From: Choanephora cucurbitarum
Lineage: Eukaryota; Mucoromycota; Mucoromycetes; Mucorales; Choanephoraceae
Direction: 5' to 3'
NCBI GenBank assembly: GCA_025331435.1
Contig: JAIWNI010000023.1
Coordinates: 124,001-188,000 of the forward strand
Length of the DNA stretch: 64,000 nt
The translations under genes and the position numbers were made by a program. The notes below the pieces were generated by a model that saw only the letters and a list, made by a program, of their open reading frames with translations, searched no databases and had not been told where the DNA came from. Numbering within the stretch: position 1 is the first letter of the stretch; the number at the start of each line of letters is the position of its first letter. Positions 46,242-62,776 of this stretch are shown here, one piece after another.

Positions 46242-47663
46242 GCATGATAACCCCCCTCATATGTATAAATACACTTCATCCTATATCATTTGTAAAATTA
46301 GCGCATTTCATATAATAAATATATCCCCTCTATACATTTCACTCTACACATCTCTTTCTTTGTTTGAAACTCATCCATACGCGATAAGAATAGTGCTTAT
46401 TTTGTTTACATAAGCGTTTTTACTAAAACCAAATACGTCACCTTCATTAGATACATCCTTTGAACGTCATACTCTAAAGACAAAAGATCTTGAATGAAGT
46501 ATTAGACAATGGTTTTTATAAATTCAATTGATATTTTCCTTTATTTAACAAGTGATAACATAGAGGGGAAACCTGCTTAAATTAAGAAATTCATCCGAGA
46601 TTGAAAAGAGTTTATGCAAAAAAAAAAGAGGGAGAGACTAACTTGAATTAAACTTTAAGAGTCAAACTACTTATTAATGAACAGTCTAAATGGATCCATT
46701 GAGTTGTCTGGTATTGGTTCAAGTAATCAAAATGTACATAGTCTAGTCTTTTAGAGTTACAGGTTGAGTATAACACCGTATGAAATCTCTTTGCATGAAG
46801 TAATGTTTATCTAATGAATATGCAATTTGATGAGAACAATTGACAGTGTGAATCATTGTGATTTAGATGAGAATCTCAATTTTGGATTTACGCAATACAC
46901 TGTATTAGCTATATACAATCCAATATCCAATCAAAAGTGAGTTTAACATAAATAAGCTGTCAAAGTACATAGTAAACAAAAGAGGTTGTTTAGTTTATTC
47001 TAGAGTGAACTGCATGATAACAAGATTCTTTCTTTTAGTAACCAAAGGGCTACAGACAACAAGTAGTTTGTTCTCTAAGCTCTTTTTTTTTTCTTTTAGG
47101 TAGACATAACTAAATTCTATCTCATGCCAGCCCAACTTGCTTTTGATAATACTCATCCATCTTGAGAACCTCTAAAAAGTCAAAACGGAGCACACACACA
47201 CACACAGAGAATGAATAACACGGTCCTTTCAAATACTAGCCATAGAATACAATCAACAGGAAACCTCTTTATCATCTTGACTGGCTGGAAATGCCCTTAA
47301 TAACATTGTCTTTACGTCAACTATCTAAAACAATGTCTTAAACATAGCTGTATTTCTAATAGAGTAAGGCAGTGCTATAGAATAAAAGGAGGGAGCACAA
47401 GGTAACTTAAATCCAACAACTCCCTATCATCGGAAGCACATCATTTTCCTTTTAAATTTCTCAACCACTGCGGAGTTCAGAATGTGCCATTCATGCTTGA
47501 TTGATTAGAATACCCACTGATTTAAGGAGTAATCATTATTTTTCTTTCTTTCTTTTTTTTTTCTTTTATATTTCTTGGTAAAGCCATTTCTTTTCTGTTA
47601 CAAGACAAGTGGAGATAGTATTGAAACTTGGGCATAAAAGAAAGAAAGGATGACAACCACAGC
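46242..47663. other. Intergenic region
   Basis: No supported gene; AT-rich. A (CA)n microsatellite lies at about 47191-47205. The 100 bases before 47664 include long T tracts typical of fungal promoters here. Confidence 0.45.
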
Positions 47664-47993
47664 ATGAACCAATCAACAGAACAGAATAACATTTATTTCC
47701 TTCATCATCTAGCCACCCTCTCCTTTCATAAACTCCATACTCAACCTACACTCAGACGGCATTTGTTTGTACGCAATCTCTATCTTGTCTCTTCTAATCT
47801 GATTCTAATGCAAGAAGAGCAAATGTGGTTAGACAGCTGCTTTAATGAACTAAACGAAGATGAAGATATGCAACCAACAACAGACAAAGAAAATGAACAA
47901 CAAAACCATTTAGTGATGGCATTTCCATTTGAATATGTTGCAAAACCATCTTCAGCAGTTGAAAAGAGTACTGTATTCTTTATGCAGCCATGA
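47664..47993 (+). CDS. Small SERTA-like protein, 109 residues
   Basis: Single exon, start at 47664 (MNQSTEQNN). The frame is open further upstream but has no earlier ATG in it. Seen: HHLATLSFHKLHTQPTLRRH followed by LFVRNLYLVSSN (about residues 14-47). It resembles the SERTA motif (S-L-x-K-L ... L-R-R-x-V-L-x-x-N-x-L) of small transcription co-regulators, which I recall as annotated in Mucorales. An acidic stretch follows (LNEDEDMQPTTDKENEQ), as in SERTA proteins with an acidic activation region. No intron, signal peptide or membrane span. The resemblance is by eye only. Confidence 0.45.
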   Translation: MNQSTEQNNIYFLHHLATLSFHKLHTQPTLRRHLFVRNLYLVSSNLILMQEEQMWLDSCFNELNEDEDMQPTTDKENEQQNHLVMAFPFEYVAKPSSAVEKSTVFFMQP

Positions 47994-53782
<5,789 letters not shown>

Positions 53783-53853
53783 AGAAACTAGATTTTCTTT
53801 TATGTATAAAGGGGGATACAGCAAAAAAAAAAAGAACAAATGAATTCTATGTT

Positions 53854-53877
53854 ACGCGATTGCCGCGTATTACGCGC
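53854..53877 (-). promoter_or_regulatory. Cluster of three CGCG motifs upstream of SMC3 (MBF-like)
   Basis: ACGCGA (53854), CCGCGT (53863) and ACGCGC (53872) occur within 24 bp, 72-95 nt upstream of the SMC3 ATG. CGCG is rare in this AT-rich window. The G1/S factor MBF binds MCB-type ACGCGT/WCGCGW sites upstream of cohesin genes in yeasts, so cell-cycle control is a reasonable inference. Only the first copy fits WCGCGW exactly. Confidence 0.45.
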
Positions 53878-54770
53878 TTTTTTTTTTTTCTTTTTCTTTC
53901 TTAAAAAAAATGCAGCCAAAGTCACAGAGAATGAGCATGAATTTAACATTTGGCATGTATGTTCTCTTGAGTAGTTCACTGTGTAATAGCAACAAACTCT
54001 TTTGAAACTAATGTGATTTACTAATAAAAAAAGCGCTCTATGCTTTTTTGTTTTACTCTTTTGATGTACCTTCATCATTTTATTTTAGAGTGTTGATGTT
54101 CCTTAGATTTATAGTCTTTCACTAAGTTTACCTTTAGATCAAGTGATACTTTAGATAGTTACTATTATAATGATAACGTTGTACAACTGGGTGATAACTG
54201 TTAATGTAGTGCTTTATGTACATTTCTAACTCAATCAAGGAGCTTGAGTCAAAAGCATGTTGAAAAAAAATTAGGCTCAGAGAAGTCCTTTATCATATTC
54301 GAACTCATATGAATTGGAGTGGGTTGTTAATACAGAATCAAGGTTTCGGAGAATGAGCATGAATTTAGCTCTTGACAGTAATGATGTACCTTGTGTTTCC
54401 TAAAAGGAACTGTTCTGACTCATCGGCTTTCATCTCTTTTTTGGTGAAAACCAAGCTGAAAATAAAATAAAAAAAGAGAGTCCCTTTATCTATTCCATAT
54501 GTCATTTTGCTTTCTAAAATAAAAGACGGAAGCACCTGAGATGATTCGGAAGAACTTCTAGACATAAAACCTTAGCTTGCACCAATCATTTGAGTAGGAG
54601 TAGGTGATAAAGTTTAATTAAGAGGCTAGGTTAAAAAAAAAATGGCTCAGCATTAACTGACATAATGTTAACTAATTGTACTACCATCTTGTCTAAACAT
54701 CTTTAAATACCTTTGTGTCCTTGCTTACTTTTTCTTTTCTTTTACTTGTATTATCAAATCTAAAGTTAAT
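53878..54770. other. Intergenic region between SMC3 and the beta-trefoil gene
   Basis: Divergent promoter space for SMC3 (minus) and the next gene (plus). A duplicated phrase GAGAATGAGCATGAATTTA occurs at 53928 and 54350. No exon is supported. Confidence 0.4.
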
Positions 54771-55923
54771 ATGACTGTACCTGAAGATACTTTCCCTATC
54801 GGCTACTTTTACATCGTCTCAAAGATGAATGGCCTCGTCCTGGATATTCGCGATCCCGAGACTGCTGCTGTGAGTATAGTGTTAGGTTGGCGTGATATTC
54901 GTTTCTCATACAAATGGCGTCTTTTTCTTAGGTTCGCTCCAAGATTGTTATGGAACCCAAGAAGCCTGTTTCTCCCGAAAGAGATAGTCAACTCTGGATG
55001 CACCAAGATGGTTTTTTGACAAACAAAGCAAGTGGTCTTGTTTTGGATATTGATAGAGCCGAGAGTTTTATTGGTAAGAGAGAAAAAAAACAAGACTCGG
55101 ACACTGTTTTTCAGATGGACTAAAAGTGACTTTTAGCTATTTTCACAAGAGAAAACAGATTGTACTTGGATCAAATGAAGGAATCAGAATCGGTAAAGAG
55201 AAACTTTGTTTAATTTCAGAAAATAGTTTGCTAAGACGGATGATAGGCTGATGACCAGCGTTTCGGATATGATTCCGAAAATGGTTATATTTATGCGCTC
55301 AGCAATCCCGATATTGTGTTTGACATTCTCCATAAAGAAGAAGCAGAAGATGCCCGTGTCGTTGTTCACAAGCGCAAGCCATTAGAAGAAGCTGAAAACC
55401 AACTCTGGACCATTGAGCTAGCTGATCCTCCTCGCAAGATTGATCCTGAAGATGAAGAAGAGGATGATAGCAAGCGTGAACGTTTTAAGGCCTGGTTCGG
55501 TAACTGGAGAGGTTGGGGCCACCATAAGAAGAGAGAAGTCTTGTCTGAATCTGAGTTGAAGGAAGCTAATGAAAAGGTGTATCATGAAAAGAAGCACTCT
55601 GCTACTTACGAATTGATTGCTGCAGCTGTAGCTTATCAAGCTGTCAACATGTGGGAAAAGAAGCAGGAAGAAGAAGGCACTGAGGTTCATCATGGTACTG
55701 CAAAGAAGATGGTCGCTGCTTTTGCTGCCAAGGAGGTAAAAAATCAATGCTAAATTCTATTGATGAAACCCCCCACTCATTTTTATTTGTATAGCTTGTC
55801 AAGATCTTGCAAGAAAGAAACGACGCTGAGGAAGTTGAAAACGATGAACAAAAGAAGAAGTGGATTGAAAAGATGACAACTTCTGCAGCATCTAACTATT
55901 TCGATCAAAAGCATGGCCACTAA
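54771..55923 (+). CDS. Beta-trefoil (ricin B-type fold) protein fused to CipC-like DUF3759 tail
   Basis: Five exons (54771-54869, 54932-55073, 55115-55161, 55247-55735, 55795-55923) close in frame to 301 residues. Seen: beta-trefoil repeats in the N-terminal half (GYFYIVSKMNGLVLDIR, SQLWMHQDGFLTNKASGLVL, QRFGYDSENGYIYALSNPD, ENQLWTIEL; Q-x-W motifs). An acidic linker follows, then a helical tail with YELIAAAVAYQAVNMWEKK and GTAKKMVAAFAAKELVKIL. The tail matches the fungal CipC/DUF3759 pattern. The trefoil fold often binds sugars; CipC proteins are stress-induced and of unknown function. No signal peptide, so cytosolic. Intron 3 is the weak point. A consensus donor at 55193 breaks the frame with every acceptor I can see, whereas GTACTT at 55162 keeps it and is used here. 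Nothing suggests toxicity; no toxin catalytic chain is present. Confidence 0.75.
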
Positions 55924-58372
55924 AAAAAAACTTGATGTGTAAATAAAACCGAACTATTGTAGATTGCGTAAAACTTTCAGTTGTAGTTTTTTTTTTCTAG
56001 ATTATTCTTTCTTTTAATAGACTAAACGGAAAAAAAAGCAGTACTTCCGAAATCATACCCGAGAAAGGTAATTGCCTTAATATGCAATTACATGAGAGCT
56101 CTTATTATATCTCGAATGGTGTTATTGGTGAGTTCGCATTCCCCTCCTTAGTCATATAATCATATAAAGAGAAAGAAGTCTTTGATAAAACCAACTTTCT
56201 GAGTCTTGCTTTCCTTTATGTCATATTGTCTCAGAAGTACTGTGATTCATACTTCCTTTCTTGGGAAGCTCTGAAGTTCCTTTTTGATTCGACATAAATT
56301 ACCTTTTCTGAACTTTCAGTTTCAAATGACAGAAAGGATACGCTCTTTAAAATTTTTTTCAGGGGTAGACTTTATTTCTGATGAAACCGCTTAATCTTGC
56401 CGTCAAATAAAATCCATTTAGAAAAGGGTCAACTGGTCTTTGAACAGACAAAATGAACCTGCACTCTCCTTCTATTTTCTTAAACAGAAAAGGCAGTTTT
56501 GTTCTAGCTTAACTAACACGCTTGTACAGTTAGTGATAATAGCCTACATACTATGTAAGATGTTTTTTTTTTGTATTGAGTCTATGTAAGATGATATAAT
56601 ACAGCAAGTACGCTCTAGTTTTTCTAAACCCGCATTCTGATGCTGCTTTCACTGTAAAACAGTATGATGTTACTTTAGTACTTGCTCTTTTGCAGATACT
56701 AGAGTGTTCTTTAGATCATATTAAAGTATGTCGGTACAAATCTGACAAGAAAGATTGACTACCATGCCAACCCACACGCGTTTATTGCAAACGATACTTA
56801 TTGAAACAGAATAACAAGCACATTAAGCAGCTACTACCTAGTTGTTTTCTTTTACTGTTGCTTAGTAAACTAGCCTCATCATCATGTTACACAATCACTC
56901 ATGTCACATCAATAAATCTGACATCAGAACCGCAAACCGTCTGGTATTTGATTGTTTCACTGAAGACTTAGGCCAGTTTTTAAGCGGATTTCCCATTCTC
57001 CTTGAATTGCATTGAACGATTCAAGTAAGATAGCCGTACAGAACAAAACAACAAAGAGACAAAGAGGCTTCAATCCCGAAATGCAATCTTGTGATACTCT
57101 AGATGCGAGTTTACAGAAGAAATCAATGGATTTTTCCATACAGAAGTGTTGAACAATGAACCCAGGTCAATCAGCTGCATTTGGGATACCCTTAATATAC
57201 ATGTTTGATCAAAGTAGCTTGCAGTAAGCACTACTTTATCTATTGAATATTCAGAAAAAAAAAAGGGAACCATTCAACTATACCTTTTAGATTTCGTGAT
57301 CCGATAGATAATCTAATTATCTTTCCAGAATTGAAATTTTCTAACATGAAGACGGATCAAGCTCTAGATGATGCAAGTAAGAGTGTGTTGATTCGGCCCT
57401 CTTGCTCCCTTGAGCATTGGTCTGTTTGTTCATTCAAATAAGCTGCTTCCTGTTTCTTTTCTCTTCTTCTATCCCTTTTTCCTTCTATTTTCTTTAACAA
57501 ATTGGATAGTATGACACTTCACACTGTACAGCCAACAAAGACTAATCGGCAACTGCGAATATAAAAAAAAATTCAACACTGAATAATATAATCTTTGGCT
57601 TTTCGTGTTGTCTATGATTTCAACGATTTGAAGCCTTACAAAGTCCACCTTGTAACACAAAGCCTTCAAGATTTTTACTTACAGAGAAACTATATATACA
57701 CTATTTGGTTTGTTATTACTTCTGCTTGTAGGCATTTGTAACTTATATGCCTCATTTAGCTGCTATATCTCCTTCACCATTCGGCCAACTCAAATCAATG
57801 TTTTTTCTCTCCTCTATCTTTCTTTTTTGTTGATCCTATAGGCTCCTCAAAAAGACCATCGTCATCCGTATTTTATCTATTTACATGGCTCTTCTGCTTT
57901 TTTTTTTCTTTTCTAATGGAAAGACAGATATAAAGAGATCATGCTTCTGCCGGCTTTAGTTAGTTGATGCTCTTTTTTTTTTTGTTGACTAAGATAACAA
58001 ATCCAACTTTAGCTCATGATATGATTCCGATAAAATTAATTCAATTTCGAAAGTTGAAACAATGGGAATTAAGGTTACACGATCTTTAAATTAAATGAAT
58101 TTTAACAAATTCATTGTAGGACCATCACACTTGAGGAATTCCTTTCAAAAGAAATAAAGAACACGTCGCTCATTAAATGAAGTTGGATTGCTTTATTCGC
58201 AATATCTATAGATACAATAAACAATATGACATAAATGATGCAGTTTGATTTTTTAAAGGAGTGTGATCTAAAGAGAGAAAGTGAGCTTAATTTACAAAAC
58301 AAAGTGCTTAAGGATAAATAATGATAAAAATGGGAAGAGAGAGATAGAAAAGTGTTGTTTCTTCAAATCAGT
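55924..58372. other. 2.4-kb gene-poor stretch
   Basis: AT-rich; no supported exon. It contains the 3' flanks of the two converging genes. Minus frames at 56957-57273 and 57469-57669 show no motif. Confidence 0.45.
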
Positions 58373-60429
58373 TTACAAAGTGCGAGAAGAGATAGCCTTC
58401 CAGAGCCTATCAACAACTAATGAATGACGTCTCTTGAGAGTCATCTCGTCTTCCACTTTCAACTTTTGCACTAATTCAACAAGACCAGCATAAGGTGAGC
58501 TCATTCTTTCGCTTTCATTTGGATAAATGCATGGGTATTTTGATTCAATGTCACTGCTGCTGCTGTAAGATGAGCTAACAGAGCTGGTACTTCCAATGAT
58601 AGGTGAATGATTAAGAGGTAATGTTGAAAGTGTTCCCTCCAAGGCGGTCTGGTTGCTGCGATCTTCTTCTTCGGTTTTCTTTTTGTAGTTCACAGGGGAT
58701 TTAGGGGAAGAAAAGACGTTCATTAATGTAATTAGTTTTCGTTTGTCAGTGAATGAAGACGTGCTGTTTGATTCCTCATACTCGGGCAAAGCATTCAGTT
58801 TGACAGGTTGAACTCCAAAATGAGTGGCAGGCTTGAATTCTGAGTAGCTGGATTGAGTCGAGGAAGGGGGAGGAAAAGAAGATGTGCTCATTGGCTTTGA
58901 AGGACTGTTTGTATAAGAAGGTAACGAAGTACTATCAGATTGATGAGAGGGAGATGAGATATAACCAGGTGACCACAGTTGAGGTCGGATGTTTCTACAG
59001 GAGTCATGGAACACTTCTGTATCCGGTAAAGAGAATGAGTTGAGGAAATCTTCACTTGAAATCCCGGTATAACCATGAGTAGGCGAAGAAGATAAGATAT
59101 CATGAGAGGGGGACAACCAGCTGCTGTCTTCGTTTAGTTTAGGATACAGACTATAAGCTTCGACTGGTAGTGTGTAATCATGATGCATGGATTGCTGGTA
59201 GGGCGATGTTGATAATAATGGTGATGATTGTGGATTTGTACAAGAATCATTTACTTGAATATCAGCAGATAATTGTTCTAGCCAATTCTGCAAAGCTGGA
59301 ACAGCCTCAGGTTCGCAAGGCAAATTCCAACTAGTGCTTTCGTCCTGTTGAATCAGCGAAGCAATTGCATCTAAGCGTTGGATCATATCTAAAAAAAATA
59401 TTTTTTAAAAAAAAGAAAGGTTATTGTTGAGATTCTATAACGTATAATCCTCAGGCTTACCTGTATCATATTTAGGTGAAGACCGGTTATGTAGCACATC
59501 TTCAATAAGCTCCTGAATAGGGTCTTGATGATAGCTACTTGAGACGTAAGTATCTTGTTCATTCAAGATATTTCTTTCGCCACAAGGTGTGGTCTTTTCG
59601 GTGAAGAAATTTGGACTATAGTAGGACAAGTCCGACGACTGTTCAGATGCTTAAAAAGGATAATATTTAGAATTCGAATTCCGATAAAAAGGGTGCCGAA
59701 ATGCCGTGTTTAAGCATTAAGGTGCCGAACAGATCAAAAAATGTATATTTTACCTTTAGGCGAAGGCAATGATGAGTTGTTATGACAACTGCCAACATTA
59801 AAGCTAGACATCAATGGCGAAGTTTTCGATACTTCAGAATTAGCACTGCATGTGCTTGATGCAGCTGGTTGCTTTCTTCTTCTACGAACTGGTCTGTAGC
59901 CAGGCTGATTGCTCAATAGAGATGCTATACAATGATTTAGTATATTGCAAAATCACATCGATCAAGATACAAGAAGCTTTGTCTTTATCTTCTGTTTACC
60001 TTGGTGTTCAGCCGTATGGATTCTTGTATGCTTCTTCAAGTCTTGAGGACGTTTAAAGCCTTTTCCGCATACCTATGAATCATTAGTATACAATTAGATT
60101 TTACAGCATATTGAGATGCTTACCGAACAGAGATGAGCTATTGTAATATAAAAGACAAGTAAAAGAAAATGGGTCAAGTTAGCTACACATACATGCTAAT
60201 GCTTTTTTGTCTTCTTACGTTTCAGTGGCAAATGAACTCTTAAATGACTAGCTAAATGGTCCCTCTTAGCTGCAACAACACCACAGTTATCCCATTGACA
60301 CTGCAAACATAGATTGTTTGTCGCTTTTCTACCGACATGCTCATCTGATAGATGTTCGTATAGTTCTTCGACTGTTTCGAAGGATTGTTGGCAAGAGCCC
60401 CAATGACAGGTAGATTTGGATCGAGTCAT
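58373..60429 (-). CDS. PacC/Rim101-like C2H2 zinc-finger transcription factor
   Basis: Six exons (60429-60219, 60137-60124, 60072-60000, 59924-59754, 59649-59461, 59388-58373) close in frame to 557 residues. Exon 2 has only 14 bases. Seen: finger 1 [20 protein letters not shown] (C-x4-C...H), finger 2 [20 protein letters not shown], and finger 3 [20 protein letters not shown] split over exons 2 and 3, joined by HLPLKPH. Three fingers in this spacing with [10 protein letters not shown] are diagnostic of the PacC/Rim101 family, ambient-pH regulators that bind GCCARG-type sites in the nucleus. The rest is Ser/Pro-rich and largely disordered, with two short acidic helical segments and a C-terminal basic helix ([18 protein letters not shown]). 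PacC's usual processing boxes are not obvious. A long upstream in-frame extension (from 60558) is 5' UTR. Confidence 0.87.
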
Positions 60430-62235
60430 GATTCTAGTTTTAATAAGGGGATTTATGTAAATTGAGAGAAAAAAGAGAAGATTTGATTGATGAAATGCTA
60501 ATAATAAACGAGAAGATAAAAAGAAGATAAAAAGAAAATAAAAAGCATGAATGGCCAATGTTTTGGTTTTTATTCATGTGCCTTAATTAAACTGGCCAAT
60601 CAATATGAACGCACTTGTTTCATTGCTAATTTGAGAAAGTCAAGCCAAGTATCTGCGTCTTAAACGATAGTGACCTTTTTTAGAAAAAAAATTAGATTGT
60701 TTTCTTTTGACAGGTGTGCTCAAGCAATAAGCAAGTCCATAGGGGCTCATTTATTTCTCTTAAATTCGACTACAGAGAGATTGTGTATTCGATTTAAGTT
60801 GTTAACGAACTGATCATTAAAAAAACAAAGCAAAAGTGATTCGATTTTCTCTTTTTTTTTTCTGCCCTAAAGTGTTCTGTTACACAACCATTCGGCCCTC
60901 CATATTTGAAACAAGCAGAAGAAAAATCTAGCGCGGAGTGGAAGATAATTCTTCCAGACATAATACATTACAATAGCACTTTTTTTGAGATCTAACAAGA
61001 TCCAATCTACAGATATTGACGTATTTTCAAGTAAGAAAGAAGAAAAAGACAGGGATTTTATCTATCTACTTTTTTTATCTTGTATTATTGATTGTATAGT
61101 ACGTAATCGCTTAAATGAGCAAGAGATACAAGCTTTTCTGTTTTGTGTTTTTTAGAATTTCTGGATATACACCAATCCCTCTTTATTGTACAAATGAATG
61201 AATTCTATTGGAAGGAGGTTTTTGTGCTTGCAGATACTAAGTCTTGCGATAGCATAGTAAATAATCTTGATAGATCAATTAGCGTATGAATATAAAGCAT
61301 TTTAGGAGCGCACCAATTATCAGCAGCATGTTGTGATTTTTGGAGATAGACTCTTCAATAAGCAAATGTGTATTTATCAGAGAGCTTAAAAGAAAATGAA
61401 TTGATTTTATTGAGAGCTTTTCATTCAATTACACTTTGATTTCAGTCTTTTTTTTTTCTCCTAAACATGAAACAAACCTCATTTACTTGGTGGACATCTC
61501 CTTTTCAACTTCGCCCATTTTCTTTGAGTCCTTCTAATACGAAAAAAGGGCAATATTACTATACTAATTCAATTAATCGTTATCCTATTTTTGTACTCTA
61601 GAGCCTTTAAAGTTTTTTCTTTTGGGAAGTGAGTCTACTTTTCTTTGAAGTTCCTCAAATACCGGAAGAGGAGTAAAAGAAGACTGTATAGGCTAGTTAA
61701 ATTGAAAGTAAAGAGAAATAAGAGAAAAAATACCATTCAATCAAATGCAATTCTGACGGTAAGGGAATGTGACATGGCGAGGAGGGATATTGGTAGTTGC
61801 ACTTTTGAGAAAGAAATTGATAAATTCAGCTTGAATAGGTTGGAAGGCATGGAAGGTGAGAATGGTGTTGAACAAGTATAAAAATGGAAAGTATGAAATC
61901 CTGAATGAAAGAGATCAAAACGAAGGAAAAGTTGGAGGTTAGGTGACCACTGTGGAAAGAATTAAGCGAAAGGACAGGAAGGGAGAGTAAGCATTAGAAG
62001 ATTGGATGAAAAAGTGTCAAGACTGTCTCCATAAAGAGAAGAGCGAAGGAAGTGCCAGCAAGAAAGGAAAGATCATAGTAAAACCTTCTGCATTGTTGCA
62101 ATCAATGATTATATCAGATAGAGTAGTTCATTTGAGTAGGCAAAGACAAAAACTTCTAATCAGCTAAGAATGCACTCATTCATCACACCATCTAGGTCTT
62201 AGTTCTTCAGAACTCAATCTCTCTTCAACTATCAT
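60430..62235. other. Gene-poor stretch upstream of the PacC-like gene
   Basis: Promoter of the minus-strand zinc-finger gene at its left, then AT-rich DNA. From about 61640 to 62060 the plus strand is purine-rich (GAAGGA-type), giving a lysine/arginine-rich frame at 61645-61881 that is probably compositional. Confidence 0.4.
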
Positions 62236-62776
62236 TCAAGCCCTTTTCTTGATAAGATTGAAATTGTTAGCCATACTTCTGATTAGGGTTTCCTTAGTGT
62301 TAAGATTTGGATCGCAAAGCTGACACTTGTTGGTTGCTGCTTGACGAGCATTTAAGATACCGGTTTCAGGTATAGTATGTTGAACAAGGTGTTGCTTTCT
62401 TTAACTAGGATGTATTTTATTATAAAAAAGGCTGTTAAATGAGAACCATAGACGAAAAAAGTGAAGCAAAGACGATTTCAGAAAACAACACGCAAATACT
62501 TCTCTTATTTGACCTAAATGTAGCAATCGGTACATGTAGATCAAATTAAGTTTTTTTTTAACTGAAAGCATCTGGACTCAAGAGGCTTTGATTAGTTGGT
62601 GCAATAATTGGTTCTATTGATTTTTTTTGAGGCGTACATGTGGTGTTTGCAATGATACCAACATGTCTGGTACCAAGGTTTTGTAAATAGTGTTCTACAG
62701 TTCCATAATATTCATCGTTTAAACATCTATTGCAACACATTGTCATTAAAGTATGGTGACGTGTAGAAAAAGACAC
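62236..62776 (-). pseudogene. Unassigned coding fragments
   Basis: Two minus-strand pieces have protein-like composition. The one at 62558-62776 contains HTLMTMCCNRCLNDEYYGTV followed by EHYLQNLGTRHVGIIANTT. The one ending at 62236 reads PETGILNARQAATNKCQLC then DPNLNTKETLIRSMANNFNL. Both carry C-x2-C-like pairs. They may be exons of one gene or remnants; I could not join them with consensus splice sites, and I do not recognise the family. Confidence 0.3.

Noticed and set aside
54771..55923. Ricin-type fold considered as a toxin gene
   Set aside because: Only a beta-trefoil binding-type fold plus a CipC-like tail is present, with no signal peptide and no catalytic toxin chain.
61645..61881. 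Arg/Lys-rich 78-codon frame
   Set aside because: The surrounding 400 bp is purine-rich in all frames, so the frame is probably compositional.
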